Part shown: positions 1-7,000 of the stretch, one piece after another | Numbering within the stretch: the first letter of the stretch is position 1 | How the letters are laid out: each line of letters starts with the position of its first letter | Assembly (NCBI GenBank): GCA_023429985.1 | Contig: JAEZCV010000157.1 | Location: 1-24,109, forward strand | Direction of reading: 5' to 3' | From: Bacteroidota bacterium | GTDB lineage: Bacteria; Bacteroidota; Bacteroidia; Chitinophagales; Chitinophagaceae | Length of the DNA: 24,109 bases | The notes under the pieces: model-generated | What the model was told of the DNA's origin: nothing | The model's input: the letters and a program-made list of their open reading frames with translations, nothing else | The model's database searches: none | Position numbers and translations under genes: made by a program

Positions 1-366
1 TGCCCATGTTAAAGTAGTGGCCAGCGAAGTGTTAGTAGTATTGGCCATATAAACGCTATGCTGCGCCGGGATCAAAAAATTGGCAGCATTGGTTTTATGG
101 AACTGTATCGACTGGATTACAGCGCCTGCCGGAATGCCTGCGGCAGTCATCTCGGCCTGGGTAAACACTATATTGTTCCTGGAACCTGTAGTGGTAGAAG
201 TGGCACTAAAGCGATAGACAGGTGAATAAAGCGTATTGGCCGGAATGCTGGTGCCGGTTCCAATCTGCGCCGTAATCTGGGCTTCAGTGGCAAGGTTAAA
301 GACAGTTGTAAGAAGAAATACTAAAAGAAGGTTCCTGGTCAAGAAAGAATTGTAGAATTTTTTCAT
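1..366 (-). CDS. Secreted surface protein, N-terminal fragment (3' end outside window)
   Basis: The minus strand is open from an ATG at 366 to the window edge, giving 122 codons with no stop. Residues 1-31 form a signal peptide: a basic start (MKKF), a hydrophobic core (LLLVFLLTTVF) and a likely cleavage after ATEA or just before QIT. The mature start contains IGTGTSIPANT, then a beta-rich stretch with FTQAEMTAAGI and IQSIQFHK. From memory, this resembles the start of Bacteroidota proteins secreted by the type IX system, in which a beta-sandwich precedes fibronectin or other repeats and a C-terminal sorting domain. The part that would show the sorting signal is missing, so the export route is inferred. 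The gene faces away from the small membrane proteins to its right, and no clear promoter motif was found between them. Confidence 0.8.
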   Translation of the reverse strand, partial: MKKFYNSFLTRNLLLVFLLTTVFNLATEAQITAQIGTGTSIPANTLYSPVYRFSATSTTTGSRNNIVFTQAEMTAAGIPAGAVIQSIQFHKTNAANFLIPAQHSVYMANTTNTSLATTLTWA

Positions 367-594
367 AAATGTGCAGGTTGGTTTTGTATTGAAAGATCGT
401 GTTCAAGGTAAGATTTTTCAATTAGTTTCAGCAGGCAGAAAAGGAATTATTCTCAAAATGCATCGAAATTCTTTTTTACGGCTCTGCTATTCGCTGATCT
501 GCGGGACCTATGCTGGTTGCATTTGCCCACGTAATCACAATTGTAATTATCCCTGTTTTACCATCTTTATCTTTAGCATCTTAAAAAAAATGAT

Positions 595-798
595 TTGGAG
601 AAAAAGCAGGAAGGATTAAGATTTTTCGCAAAGGATAAAATCAAACAGTTTTTAGCATGGATGAAACCTGTACCCGGAGATCCATTTCTGTTAACGGTAA
701 TTAAATCTCTATATAAATTCTTGGCTCTTTTGGTGGTGATTGCCTTATCTCCTGTAATAATTATTGTTTTGATCTTTGTATTTCTTGCTGCTATATAA
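595..798 (+). CDS. Small membrane protein, one C-terminal transmembrane helix
   Basis: This is a 67-residue reading frame. Residues 1-22 are charged, residues 23-31 contain MKPVPGDPF, and from about residue 40 to the end there is one strongly hydrophobic helix (LLVVIALSPVIIIVLIFVFL). It starts at a TTG (595); the first in-frame ATG is at 661 and would give 45 residues. I prefer the TTG because the residues before 661 look amphipathic and coding, but the start is uncertain. The stop codon ends one base before the ATG of the next gene, which suggests translational coupling. I cannot assign a function. A small single-helix protein paired with a multi-helix partner is consistent with a membrane complex, but that is inference. 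Confidence 0.55.
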   Translation: MEKKQEGLRFFAKDKIKQFLAWMKPVPGDPFLLTVIKSLYKFLALLVVIALSPVIIIVLIFVFLAAI

Positions 799-799
799 A

Positions 800-1177
800 A
801 TGAAACATCTCCTTCATCCATTTTTTTTAACCTGCCTGCTGCTTGTATTGCTGCACCAGGCTTTGCAAAAAATATGGGGTATTCACCTGGGTTTCATTTC
901 AAACCATTTAGATAACATTTTATGCATGCCCATTGTTTTATCGCTTTGGAAAGCAGAAAGAGTATTGATATTTAATAAGAGAGAAGATTATAGGGTTTCA
1001 GTTATTGAAATAATTGCTGTAACCATTTATATTTCCATTATAGCAGAAATTGTATTTCCCTTTTTCAGTCATTCATTTTATGGCGACTGGATGGATGTAG
1101 TGTTTTATTTTTCAGGCGCAGGGTTGTATTGGTTTTATAGCCGGGTTTACAGGCCTGCCTGCCGCAGGCAGGTTTAG
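800..1177 (+). CDS. Uncharacterised polytopic membrane protein (about 125 aa)
   Basis: I start the gene at the ATG at 800, one base after the stop of the preceding small gene; an upstream in-frame ATG at 776 would overlap that gene. Three to four hydrophobic segments are visible: residues 4-25 (HPFFLTCLLLVLLHQAL), a stretch near LDNILCMPIVLSL, a segment around residues 68-88 (IIAVTIYISIIAEIVFPFF), and VVFYFSGAGLYWFY. I recall homologous Bacteroidota proteins with HPxFL and LCMP motifs, sometimes labelled magnesium citrate secondary transporter. A protein this small is unlikely to be a transporter alone, so I do not adopt that name. The last eight residues (RPACRRQV) are encoded by a palindromic repeat, so the native C terminus may have been replaced or extended. 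Confidence 0.7.
   Translation: MKHLLHPFFLTCLLLVLLHQALQKIWGIHLGFISNHLDNILCMPIVLSLWKAERVLIFNKREDYRVSVIEIIAVTIYISIIAEIVFPFFSHSFYGDWMDVVFYFSGAGLYWFYSRVYRPACRRQV
1154..1172. repeat. 19-bp palindromic repeat at the end of a gene
   Basis: CCTGCCTGC at 1154-1162 and GCAGGCAGG at 1164-1172 are exact reverse complements around a single C. It is GC-rich in an AT-rich setting. The palindrome lies in frame inside the last codons of the membrane protein gene, and the stop codon follows at 1175. I recall similar short palindromes dispersed in Bacteroidota genomes, but copy number in this genome cannot be seen from one window. Confidence 0.75.
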
Positions 1178-1189
1178 TTTGATCAGGTG

Positions 1190-1240
1190 TTTCTCTTTCT
1201 GTTTCTGTTTCTCTTTCTGTTTCTGTTTCTCTTTCTGTTT
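1190..1240. repeat. 18-bp tandem repeat, about 2.7 copies
   Basis: The unit TTTCTCTTTCTGTTTCTG occurs at 1190-1207 and 1208-1225, then a partial third copy begins at 1226 before the sequence diverges at TTTTCGCC. It is also a hexamer-level pattern (TTTCTS). It is pure pyrimidine plus G on the plus strand, and its minus-strand translation is an artificial ERETET run. Confidence 0.9.
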
Positions 1241-1507
1241 TCGCCCTGGACAACGTGTGCGTTATCCCTACAAGGCAAATACCCTTTATTGTTTTAAAGA
1301 ATATTTGATGTTTCCATCGTAAAGACATTGCGTACCCAGTTCCATTAAAGATTGAATTGTTTGGATCCTCGTTTGATCAAAGGAGATTGCTTCGCTATGT
1401 TCTGAATAATTCAACATTCACATTTACACCCCTTCGCAATCACGAAACCATCGCAATGAACAGGCAATTCCATTGATTGAAGAAATGTTTCTATTACTAT
1501 TAAAAAC

Positions 1508-1539
1508 AAAACCGGTAAGCGTTTTGCTTCCCGGTTTTT
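1508..1539 (-). terminator. Rho-independent terminator, works in either direction
   Basis: AAAACCGG at 1508-1515 pairs with CCGGTTTT at 1531-1538, and AAGC at 1517-1520 pairs with GCTT at 1526-1529. There is one T/C mismatch and a five-base loop (1521-1525). On the minus strand the stem is followed by TTTTGTTTTTAA, and on the plus strand by TTTTTAAAAA. It lies about 100 bp beyond the stop of the minus-strand lipoprotein gene and most likely ends that transcript. It could also stop readthrough from the plus-strand membrane protein genes. Confidence 0.75.
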
Positions 1540-1608
1540 AAAAACGGTATTTGAATTAAGGTTTAGTTGTTTAGAGTTTAGGGGATAGATGATTATAAGT
1601 TCCCCATT

Positions 1609-1642
1609 CACTACTCACTACTCACTACTCACCACTCACCAC
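1609..1642. repeat. Heptamer tandem repeat CACTACT/CACCACT
   Basis: Three exact CACTACT units run from 1609 to 1629, followed by CACCACT at 1630-1636 and a partial CACCAC to 1642. The repeat directly abuts the stop codon (1643-1645) of the minus-strand lipoprotein gene. On the transcript it reads as GTGAGTGGTGAGTAGTGAG and onward. I recall similar GTGAGTAGTGAG-type runs downstream of genes in other Bacteroidota. Confidence 0.85.
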
Positions 1643-2104
1643 CTAGTTCTTCAACGGCTGCCCAACCTGCACAGCACAATCATGGCCTGGCTGACCGTGA
1701 GGAGGATTCAACCTTACATTACCTGCCTTTTGAGGGGCTGACTGCGTTGTTGGCGTAATGGTGGGAGTAGGCATGGGCGTGGAAGCAGATGCCGGCTGAC
1801 CATTTAAAGGAGCACCTACAGCAATATCGCAACGATGACCGGGCTTACCATGTTCCGGATTCAGGGCAACATTTGATAATTGAGGTTTTGGCAGGTTTGT
1901 TGGAACAGGCAAAACATTAGGCGTTTGCTGAATATTAGATGTGGGCTTAATTGAATCAGTTGACAAGGTCGGAACCGTTGTTGCCGTATCCGGAGCAGGC
2001 GTAAAATTTACAGAATCTGTTTGCTGGTAGCTGGCATCAGTACCTGAATCACATGATGCAAACCCGATGGCTGCCACAGCTGTAAAAAGGAAGATTTTTT
2101 TCAT
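1643..2104 (-). CDS. Lipoprotein with duplicated HGxPGHxC motif
   Basis: This 153-residue protein starts with a lipoprotein signal peptide (MKKIFLFTAVAAIGFASC) with the lipidated cysteine at residue 18. Residues 20-75 are a Pro/Thr/Ser/Gln-rich linker typical of extended surface lipoproteins. Two copies of a motif follow, at about residues 79-101 (LNPEHGKPGHRCDIAVGAPL) and 130-152 (LNPPHGQPGHDCAVQVGQPL). They share LNPxHGxPGHxCxxxVGxPL and are separated by another Pro/Thr-rich linker. I have seen this motif in uncharacterised Bacteroidota lipoproteins but know no assigned role. The conserved two histidines and one cysteine per copy would suit metal or haem binding; that is inference. It appears to be transcribed alone, with a terminator downstream at 1508-1539. 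Confidence 0.85.
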   Translation of the reverse strand: MKKIFLFTAVAAIGFASCDSGTDASYQQTDSVNFTPAPDTATTVPTLSTDSIKPTSNIQQTPNVLPVPTNLPKPQLSNVALNPEHGKPGHRCDIAVGAPLNGQPASASTPMPTPTITPTTQSAPQKAGNVRLNPPHGQPGHDCAVQVGQPLKN

Positions 2105-2227
2105 TGCGTTTTTCTTGAGGGGCCTAAGGTAAATTAATCAACTGAATTATATGCATGTTTTAACCTTTCCCTTAATTTAATTCAATTCATTCGAAAATAT
2201 CTGCGGTTCATGCTTCTGCATCTTTTT

Positions 2228-2250
2228 AATTGATATGCATACAATCAATT
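2228..2250. promoter_or_regulatory. Short inverted repeat upstream of first miniprotein
   Basis: AATTGAT (2228-2234) and ATCAATT (2244-2250) are perfect inverted arms around a nine-base spacer that begins with the palindrome ATGCAT. It lies in the divergent spacer between the lipoprotein and the miniproteins, 20 bp before the ATG at 2271. It could be an operator or a small transcript hairpin. In such AT-rich DNA a seven-base arm may also be chance. Confidence 0.25.
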
Positions 2251-2270
2251 TTACATTATAAATGCAGGTT

Positions 2271-2372
2271 ATGATCCGTATGGAAATCTTTCTTTTGATG
2301 ATGTCTGGTGTAAGTTTCTTTTTATATGTGAAAAGAAAAAGGCTTACCCGGGACTGGAATAAAAGTTTTTAA
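2271..2372 (+). CDS. Membrane miniprotein 1 (33 aa)
   Basis: A short reading frame encodes 33 residues starting MIRMEIF: one hydrophobic helix (about residues 5-20), then a basic, Trp-containing tail (KRKRLTRDWNKSF). In-frame ATGs lie at 2262, 2271 and 2280; I chose 2271 because it aligns best with the second miniprotein. Support for coding comes from that resemblance: R, E and F near the start, and a cytoplasmic tail with the pattern K-R-x-x-L-x-[KR]-[DE]-W-x-K, appear in both at the same spacing. The topology predicts the basic tail in the cytoplasm (positive-inside rule). Function is unknown; single-helix proteins of this size often modulate larger membrane complexes or act in stress, but nothing here decides between those. 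Confidence 0.5.
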   Translation: MIRMEIFLLMMSGVSFFLYVKRKRLTRDWNKSF

Positions 2373-2448
2373 GAGGATAAGCAGGTCGTTTTAACATTCT
2401 GTTGTCATACAAATGGCCTTCAGATCTGTCCTAATAAAAACGCCCTCT

Positions 2449-2550
2449 ATGAGAATTGAATTCTTCATAATCATTTTTCTCGTGTTTTTATTCCTGATCT
2501 TTTACAAAAGAAGATTACTTAATAAGGAATGGGATAAAGAAGTGGAATAA
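2449..2550 (+). CDS. Membrane miniprotein 2 (33 aa), paralogue of miniprotein 1
   Basis: The frame encodes 33 residues: MRIEFF, a hydrophobic helix to about residue 19 (IIIFLVFLFLIF), and a charged tail YKRRLLNKEWDKEVE. The tail aligns without gaps with that of miniprotein 1 (KRxxL, then [KR][DE]W, then K two residues later). An in-frame ATG at 2413 would add 12 residues, but the 2449 start matches the paralogue. It lies 76 bp after miniprotein 1 and 65 bp before the peptidase frame, all on the same strand. Function is unknown. The conserved tail with a single Trp may sit at the membrane surface or contact a partner; this is inference. Confidence 0.55.
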   Translation: MRIEFFIIIFLVFLFLIFYKRRLLNKEWDKEVE

Positions 2551-2560
2551 AATCGCTCTT

Positions 2561-2608
2561 TTTCTTTTGAACCTGCATCATTAGATTTTTAATTTTATTC
2601 AAAAGAAA
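2561..2608 (+). promoter_or_regulatory. 11-bp inverted repeat before the peptidase start
   Basis: TTTCTTTTGAA (2561-2571) and TTCAAAAGAAA (2598-2608) are perfect reverse complements separated by 26 bases. The right arm ends seven bases before the TTG start at 2616, where the ribosome would bind. In RNA it could form a hairpin that covers the translation start. It lacks a following U-tract, so it does not look like a terminator. As DNA it could be a binding site with two half-sites. Confidence 0.4.
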
Positions 2609-2615
2609 TCACACC

Positions 2616-3713
2616 TTGTTCTGCTCTCAAAAATATTTGTCTTCCTGCCTGAAATGGTTACTTCCCATTTTATTTTTCTCTTTTACCGCCGTTGCCCAAC
2701 AACAGAATATTAATATTTCATTCGCCAATTTCAATTTTACTGCAGACAGTTCGCTGTCTTCACTGGATGCAAAAACGAATTCCTTCCCGGGGCTATCAAT
2801 GCTGGTTCATCAAAAAACCAAAGGAAAAAATATTCTTGGATATACCAATGCTGAAAAAGCTGTTGAAATTTATTTTTTCCCAGGAAAGACTAAGGAAACC
2901 GCATTGATCATTGGCGGCATGCATGGATCCGAACTTTCATCCATCGAACTTGCGGAAAATATAGTTCATAAACTTTCAGGAGATGTTGTTCCTGAATACA
3001 ATGTGTTGATCATTCCAAGGCTGTTCCCCGATAATGCCGATTGTGCAGCAACCAGCCTGGAAAGAAAGGGTAAATCCGGGGCAGGAAGATATTCTTCCCT
3101 CCATTCCGTTGATCCTAACCGCCAGATGCCTGGTTTGGGAAAACCTTTTCTGTCTAACCAACCGTTTGACGCACATGGAAGAATGATTGAAACAGAAAAT
3201 CAGTACCTGCTTCGGGTCATCCAGGAATATAAGCCAGCCAGGATAGCCAACCTTCATGCCATTAGGAATGTACAAAGAGCAGGCATATTTGCCGATCCAC
3301 GAACAGATGCTGATGGACTGGCTTTAGGTTTTGAAGCCGACAGCCTGCTGGCTTTTCAAATGGCATCATTCATTTGTGAGGGCGGCGGACTTGCAGGAGG
3401 TAATTTTTCAAACATAGCTTCTACCTTTATATATTATAAGGACCCGGCTGCAGTTCCGGCTGGCCATTTTCAGCCGCGAAACCTGGCGGGTTCGGATTTG
3501 GAGGGGAACCGGGGTGCGGGAATTTCCCTTGGCTCATGGGCTACAACTGCGGTTAACGGCACAGTTTTCCCCCGGCCTGCCATTACATTAATTACGGTTG
3601 AATTCCCGGGATACAGCTCCTCAGATTTTATTAAACAGGAGAAAGAAAGATTCAATTATTTGATGAATCTGGAATTATACACAGGAGCAGTAATGAAATA
3701 TTTCCTTCAATAA
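2616..3713 (+). CDS. Secreted M14-family zinc carboxypeptidase-like protein
   Basis: This is 365 residues with a signal peptide (about 1-28: KWLLPILFFSFTAVAQ). The rest matches the zinc carboxypeptidase (M14) fold. Zinc ligands are H103 and E106 in GGMHGSE (HxxE) and H214 in NLHAIRN. N168-R169 in VDPNRQ match the substrate-binding Asn-Arg pair, and E329 in TVEFP matches the catalytic glutamate. All key residues are present, so it should be active. It is likely a periplasmic or exported enzyme cutting peptides, possibly peptidoglycan peptides as in MpaA-like members, but the substrate cannot be read from the sequence. There is no ATG near the start; I take the TTG at 2616, and a TTG at 2637 is an alternative that keeps the signal peptide. 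An inverted repeat sits just upstream. Confidence 0.8.
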   Translation: MFCSQKYLSSCLKWLLPILFFSFTAVAQQQNINISFANFNFTADSSLSSLDAKTNSFPGLSMLVHQKTKGKNILGYTNAEKAVEIYFFPGKTKETALIIGGMHGSELSSIELAENIVHKLSGDVVPEYNVLIIPRLFPDNADCAATSLERKGKSGAGRYSSLHSVDPNRQMPGLGKPFLSNQPFDAHGRMIETENQYLLRVIQEYKPARIANLHAIRNVQRAGIFADPRTDADGLALGFEADSLLAFQMASFICEGGGLAGGNFSNIASTFIYYKDPAAVPAGHFQPRNLAGSDLEGNRGAGISLGSWATTAVNGTVFPRPAITLITVEFPGYSSSDFIKQEKERFNYLMNLELYTGAVMKYFLQ

Positions 3714-3750
3714 TTTGGTTCAGAACCTTATTTAACTGCCAAATATTTTT
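3713..3750 (+). terminator. Probable terminator after the peptidase gene
   Basis: ATTTGG (3713-3718) pairs with CCAAAT (3739-3744), and inside it CAG (3721-3723) pairs with CTG (3736-3738). A T-rich run (ATTTTT) follows to 3750. The stem is AT-rich and the loop large, so it is weaker than the terminator at 1508. Its position immediately after the stop codon supports it. Confidence 0.4.
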
Positions 3751-3925
3751 AATATATCATCATTCTCCACTTCCTTCCTTTCTACTAAAAAAAACCCTTA
3801 ATTTTAGCATTATCTTTTTGTTAACGGCCTACAGTTCAGCTGAAAAGCCTAAACTTGCTTAATCCTTTTCCGGGAAAACCAGCCAAATCCACTGTCTTAA
3901 CAAGGAATTGTTCTTTAGAAAATTA

Positions 3926-3939
3926 TTATTCGCGAATAA
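3926..3939. promoter_or_regulatory. Perfect 14-bp palindrome upstream of the adhesin gene
   Basis: TTATTCGCGAATAA is its own reverse complement. It lies 67 bp before the ATG at 4007 in the 293-bp spacer upstream of the adhesin-PorP pair. A dimeric regulator site is the simplest reading. I do not recognise the motif, and no TAnnTTTG promoter element is clear next to it. Confidence 0.35.
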
Positions 3940-4006
3940 AACCTGATCCTCATACCCTGGAACTTTTAGTGACAGTTAGTATGTGGGGTCAAACATTAGC
4001 TGTTTT

Positions 4007-7000
4007 ATGTCAATTAGAAACCGGATAACGGGTACAGTAGTTTTATCACTTCTCTGTATCTCCAGCCTTGCGCAAGATCTTTCAAACAAGGGTAAAGAAT
4101 TTTATGTGGGTTATGGCCACCACCAGTTCTTTGAAACAGGTGCCAACTCACAGGGCATGGTTTTGTATTTAAGTGCAGAACAAGCCGCTACGGTAACAGT
4201 AAGTATTGATGGAACCGGGTATTCCCAGGTTTATAATGTGCCTGCCAATTCGGTAATTTCTACTGCCCAGATTCCCAAATCAGGTCCTCAGGACGCCAGA
4301 TTATTTGATCCTGCTAATTTAAGTGAGGGTATTTTTAATAAAGGTATCAGGATCTCCAGTAACGTTCCCATAGTTGCTTATTCCCATATTTATGGAAGTA
4401 CTTCTTCCGGTGCTACCATGCTTATGCCCACCAATACCTGGGGTTATGCATACCAATCAATTAATTCCAGACAGCGGTATGCCACCAATTGCTTTTCGTG
4501 GTTTTATGTTGTTGCCAAAGAAAATAATACTGTAATAGAAGTAACACCTTCAGTTCCAACAAGAGGTGGGAAACCTGCCAATGTTCCTTTTACTGTTACG
4601 CTGAATAAAGGACAGATCTACCAGATCATGGGCGCCTTAACCGGTGGTTCCGACGGTCATGAAATGACGGGTACTAAAGTAAGGTCTATTGCCAATTCAA
4701 ATGGAGATTGTCACCCAATAGCTGCATTTAGCGGAAGCAGTCGTACTTCAAACCCCTCTCCCTGCCTTACGGCAACTGATGTTTCCGGTGGTGGTGATAA
4801 CGATATGCAACAACTTTTCCCTTCCCAGGCATGGGGAAAAAGATATTTGCTTGCACCCACTTCAACATCCAGCAGTGCTTCATCTTACCAGATCAACCGT
4901 TACAAGATCGTTGTTTCTGATCCTAATACTGTTGTAAAAAGAAATGGTTTTACTCTTCCCCAGGCTTCTTTAGTGAATAATACCTATTATACTTTTGAAA
5001 GCCAGGGTGGACAGGAAATTACTTCCGACAAGCCTGTTATGGTTGCCCAGTTCATGAATGGAGCATCGGCCTGTTTAGGCGGAACCGGTAATAATGGCGA
5101 CCCTGAAATGATCATTATCAGCCCTGTAGAGCAAGGCATTAAAAGAATCGGTTTTTACAAGAACTATTTGCAGGCCATTACTTCGGTATACCTTACAATG
5201 ATCATTCATCAGAATGGCCTGAACAGTCTTACTATAGATGGTCAGGCATATCCGGGTGGCTTTTCTCATTCATTCGATCACCCTGTTAATCCAAATTATA
5301 AAGTAGTAATTAAACGCTGGACCATGAATTCGGCAAGTGCAGGACAATGTATCGTTCAAAGTGATTCTGCATTTACAGCTATTACTTATGGAATGGGTAG
5401 TGTGGAAAGTTATGGTTATAATGCAGGTACCAACATTAATAACCTGAATGTTTTGGGAAGTTTGTATAATACACCAGATCCTACACAAACATCCCATGAT
5501 TTTACCTGTATCAATACGCCCATTGAAATTTCCATGGGACTTTCATACGCACCAACAACCATGACATGGCAGTTAAGCCAGGTACCTAATCTGAGTCCAA
5601 ATGCTGACGTAACCGTAAGCAATCCTGTACCTGCTTTTACATCCATCCAAAATGGAATAACTTATTATCATTATACCCTGCCGGGAACCTATACGTTTTC
5701 TGATACCGGCACTTATGTGATACCGGTGCGCAACTCACATCCCTCACTGGATAATTGTAATAATTCAGAAGTAGTAAGTTTTGCCTTACAGGTTAAGGAA
5801 AAGCCCAAAGTTGATTTCAGTTTCATGCACACAGGTTGTGTCAGGGATTCGGTTCATTTTACTGCTTCTGCCCAAACAATGAACGGATATGATATTAATT
5901 CCTGGAAATGGAGTTTTGAGGATGCCACTGAACTTACTGAACAAAACCCGGTAAAACTGTTTACTGCAACAGGTCCGCAGAATGTGAACCTTGAAATTGT
6001 AACAGCCCAGGGATGTTTGGGCGATACTACTAAAACACTGGATATTGAGGCACCTCCTACAGCAACAGTAGCCTCGAATACGGTTAGCTTCTGCGAAGGA
6101 AATGGTGCTACTTTAACAGGAACGCCTGCCTATTCGGGAACAGGTACCGTAAATTATTATTGGTGGGATTTTGGAAATGGTTCTACCGCCAATCCATCGG
6201 TTAATGATCCTCAAACAACCACCTATCCTTCCTATGGTAGTTATACCGTGAAGTATGTTGTTGGTGTAAGTCCGACATGTGTGAGTGATACCGCCATGCA
6301 GGTAATTGATGTTTATGCAAAGCCTTCGCCTTCATTTGAATTTTCTGAAGGCTGTCTTCCATCCGATGGTATTGTACAATTCACCAATACTTCAACAGTT
6401 CCAGATAATCAGACGATGACCTATAGCTGGGATTTTGGAGATGCCAATGCAACACCAGGTAATCCGAATACCTCAACCGATGAAAATCCTACGCATAATT
6501 TTGCTTTGGGAACCTATTCCATCAAACTTACTGTTACAACTGCCAATGGCTGTTCAAAAGACACTACCATTACTACCACCTTTAATGTAAGTCCGGATGT
6601 AGCATATACCCCGCTTACTTCTGTATGTGAAAGCATACAGGGAACGGTTTCTGTTGCAAGTGGAACGGTAACAAATGGTGTATCTGGAACAGGTATTTAT
6701 AAAGGCACAGGTGTAGATAACCAGGGTAACTTCTCACCTTCGGTTGCCGGCCCGGGTATTCATACCATCTGGTATGTATTTACCTCTAATGGTGGTTGTA
6801 AGGATTCGGTATCATCAACCATTAAAGTACATCCAAAGCCAGTTTCGAACTTTACGGTTACCAGTGTTTGTAATGGCGAACTTTCAACATTTACAGATGC
6901 TTCAACCATCAGTTCAGGCAACATCACAGGATGGAACTGGAACTTTGGTGACGGCAACAGTGCTTCTTATAACGACAGTGATCCTTTTACAAGAGCTTAT

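Larger units (their letters stand above)
1178..1642. other. 465-bp gene-free spacer rich in repeats
   Basis: No convincing gene is present. The spacer lies between convergent genes (plus strand ending at 1177, minus strand ending at 1643). From left to right it holds an 18-bp tandem repeat (1190-1240), a possible degenerate inverted repeat (about 1380-1460), a bidirectional terminator-like hairpin (1508-1539) and a heptamer repeat (1609-1642). The open frames here are low-complexity translations of these repeats or run through the terminator. Confidence 0.7.

Noticed and set aside
371..619. 82-residue plus-strand frame upstream of the small membrane protein
   Set aside because: It starts at a GTG inside the 5' region of the divergent secreted protein gene, has no recognisable features and overlaps the next gene in another frame.
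776..799. Upstream ATG for the polytopic membrane protein
   Set aside because: It overlaps the last helix of the preceding small gene; the ATG at 800, one base after that stop, gives the typical HPFFL start.
1190..1240. Tandem repeats as a CRISPR array
   Set aside because: There are no unique spacers between units, the unit is only 18 bp, and no cas gene is in the window.
1065..1328. Minus-strand frame with an ERETET repeat
   Set aside because: It is a translation of the 18-bp tandem repeat and of the palindrome, overlaps a better membrane protein gene and resembles no known protein.
1411..1611. 66-residue minus-strand frame
   Set aside because: It runs straight through the terminator hairpin at 1508-1539 and consists of unrelated low-complexity sequence.
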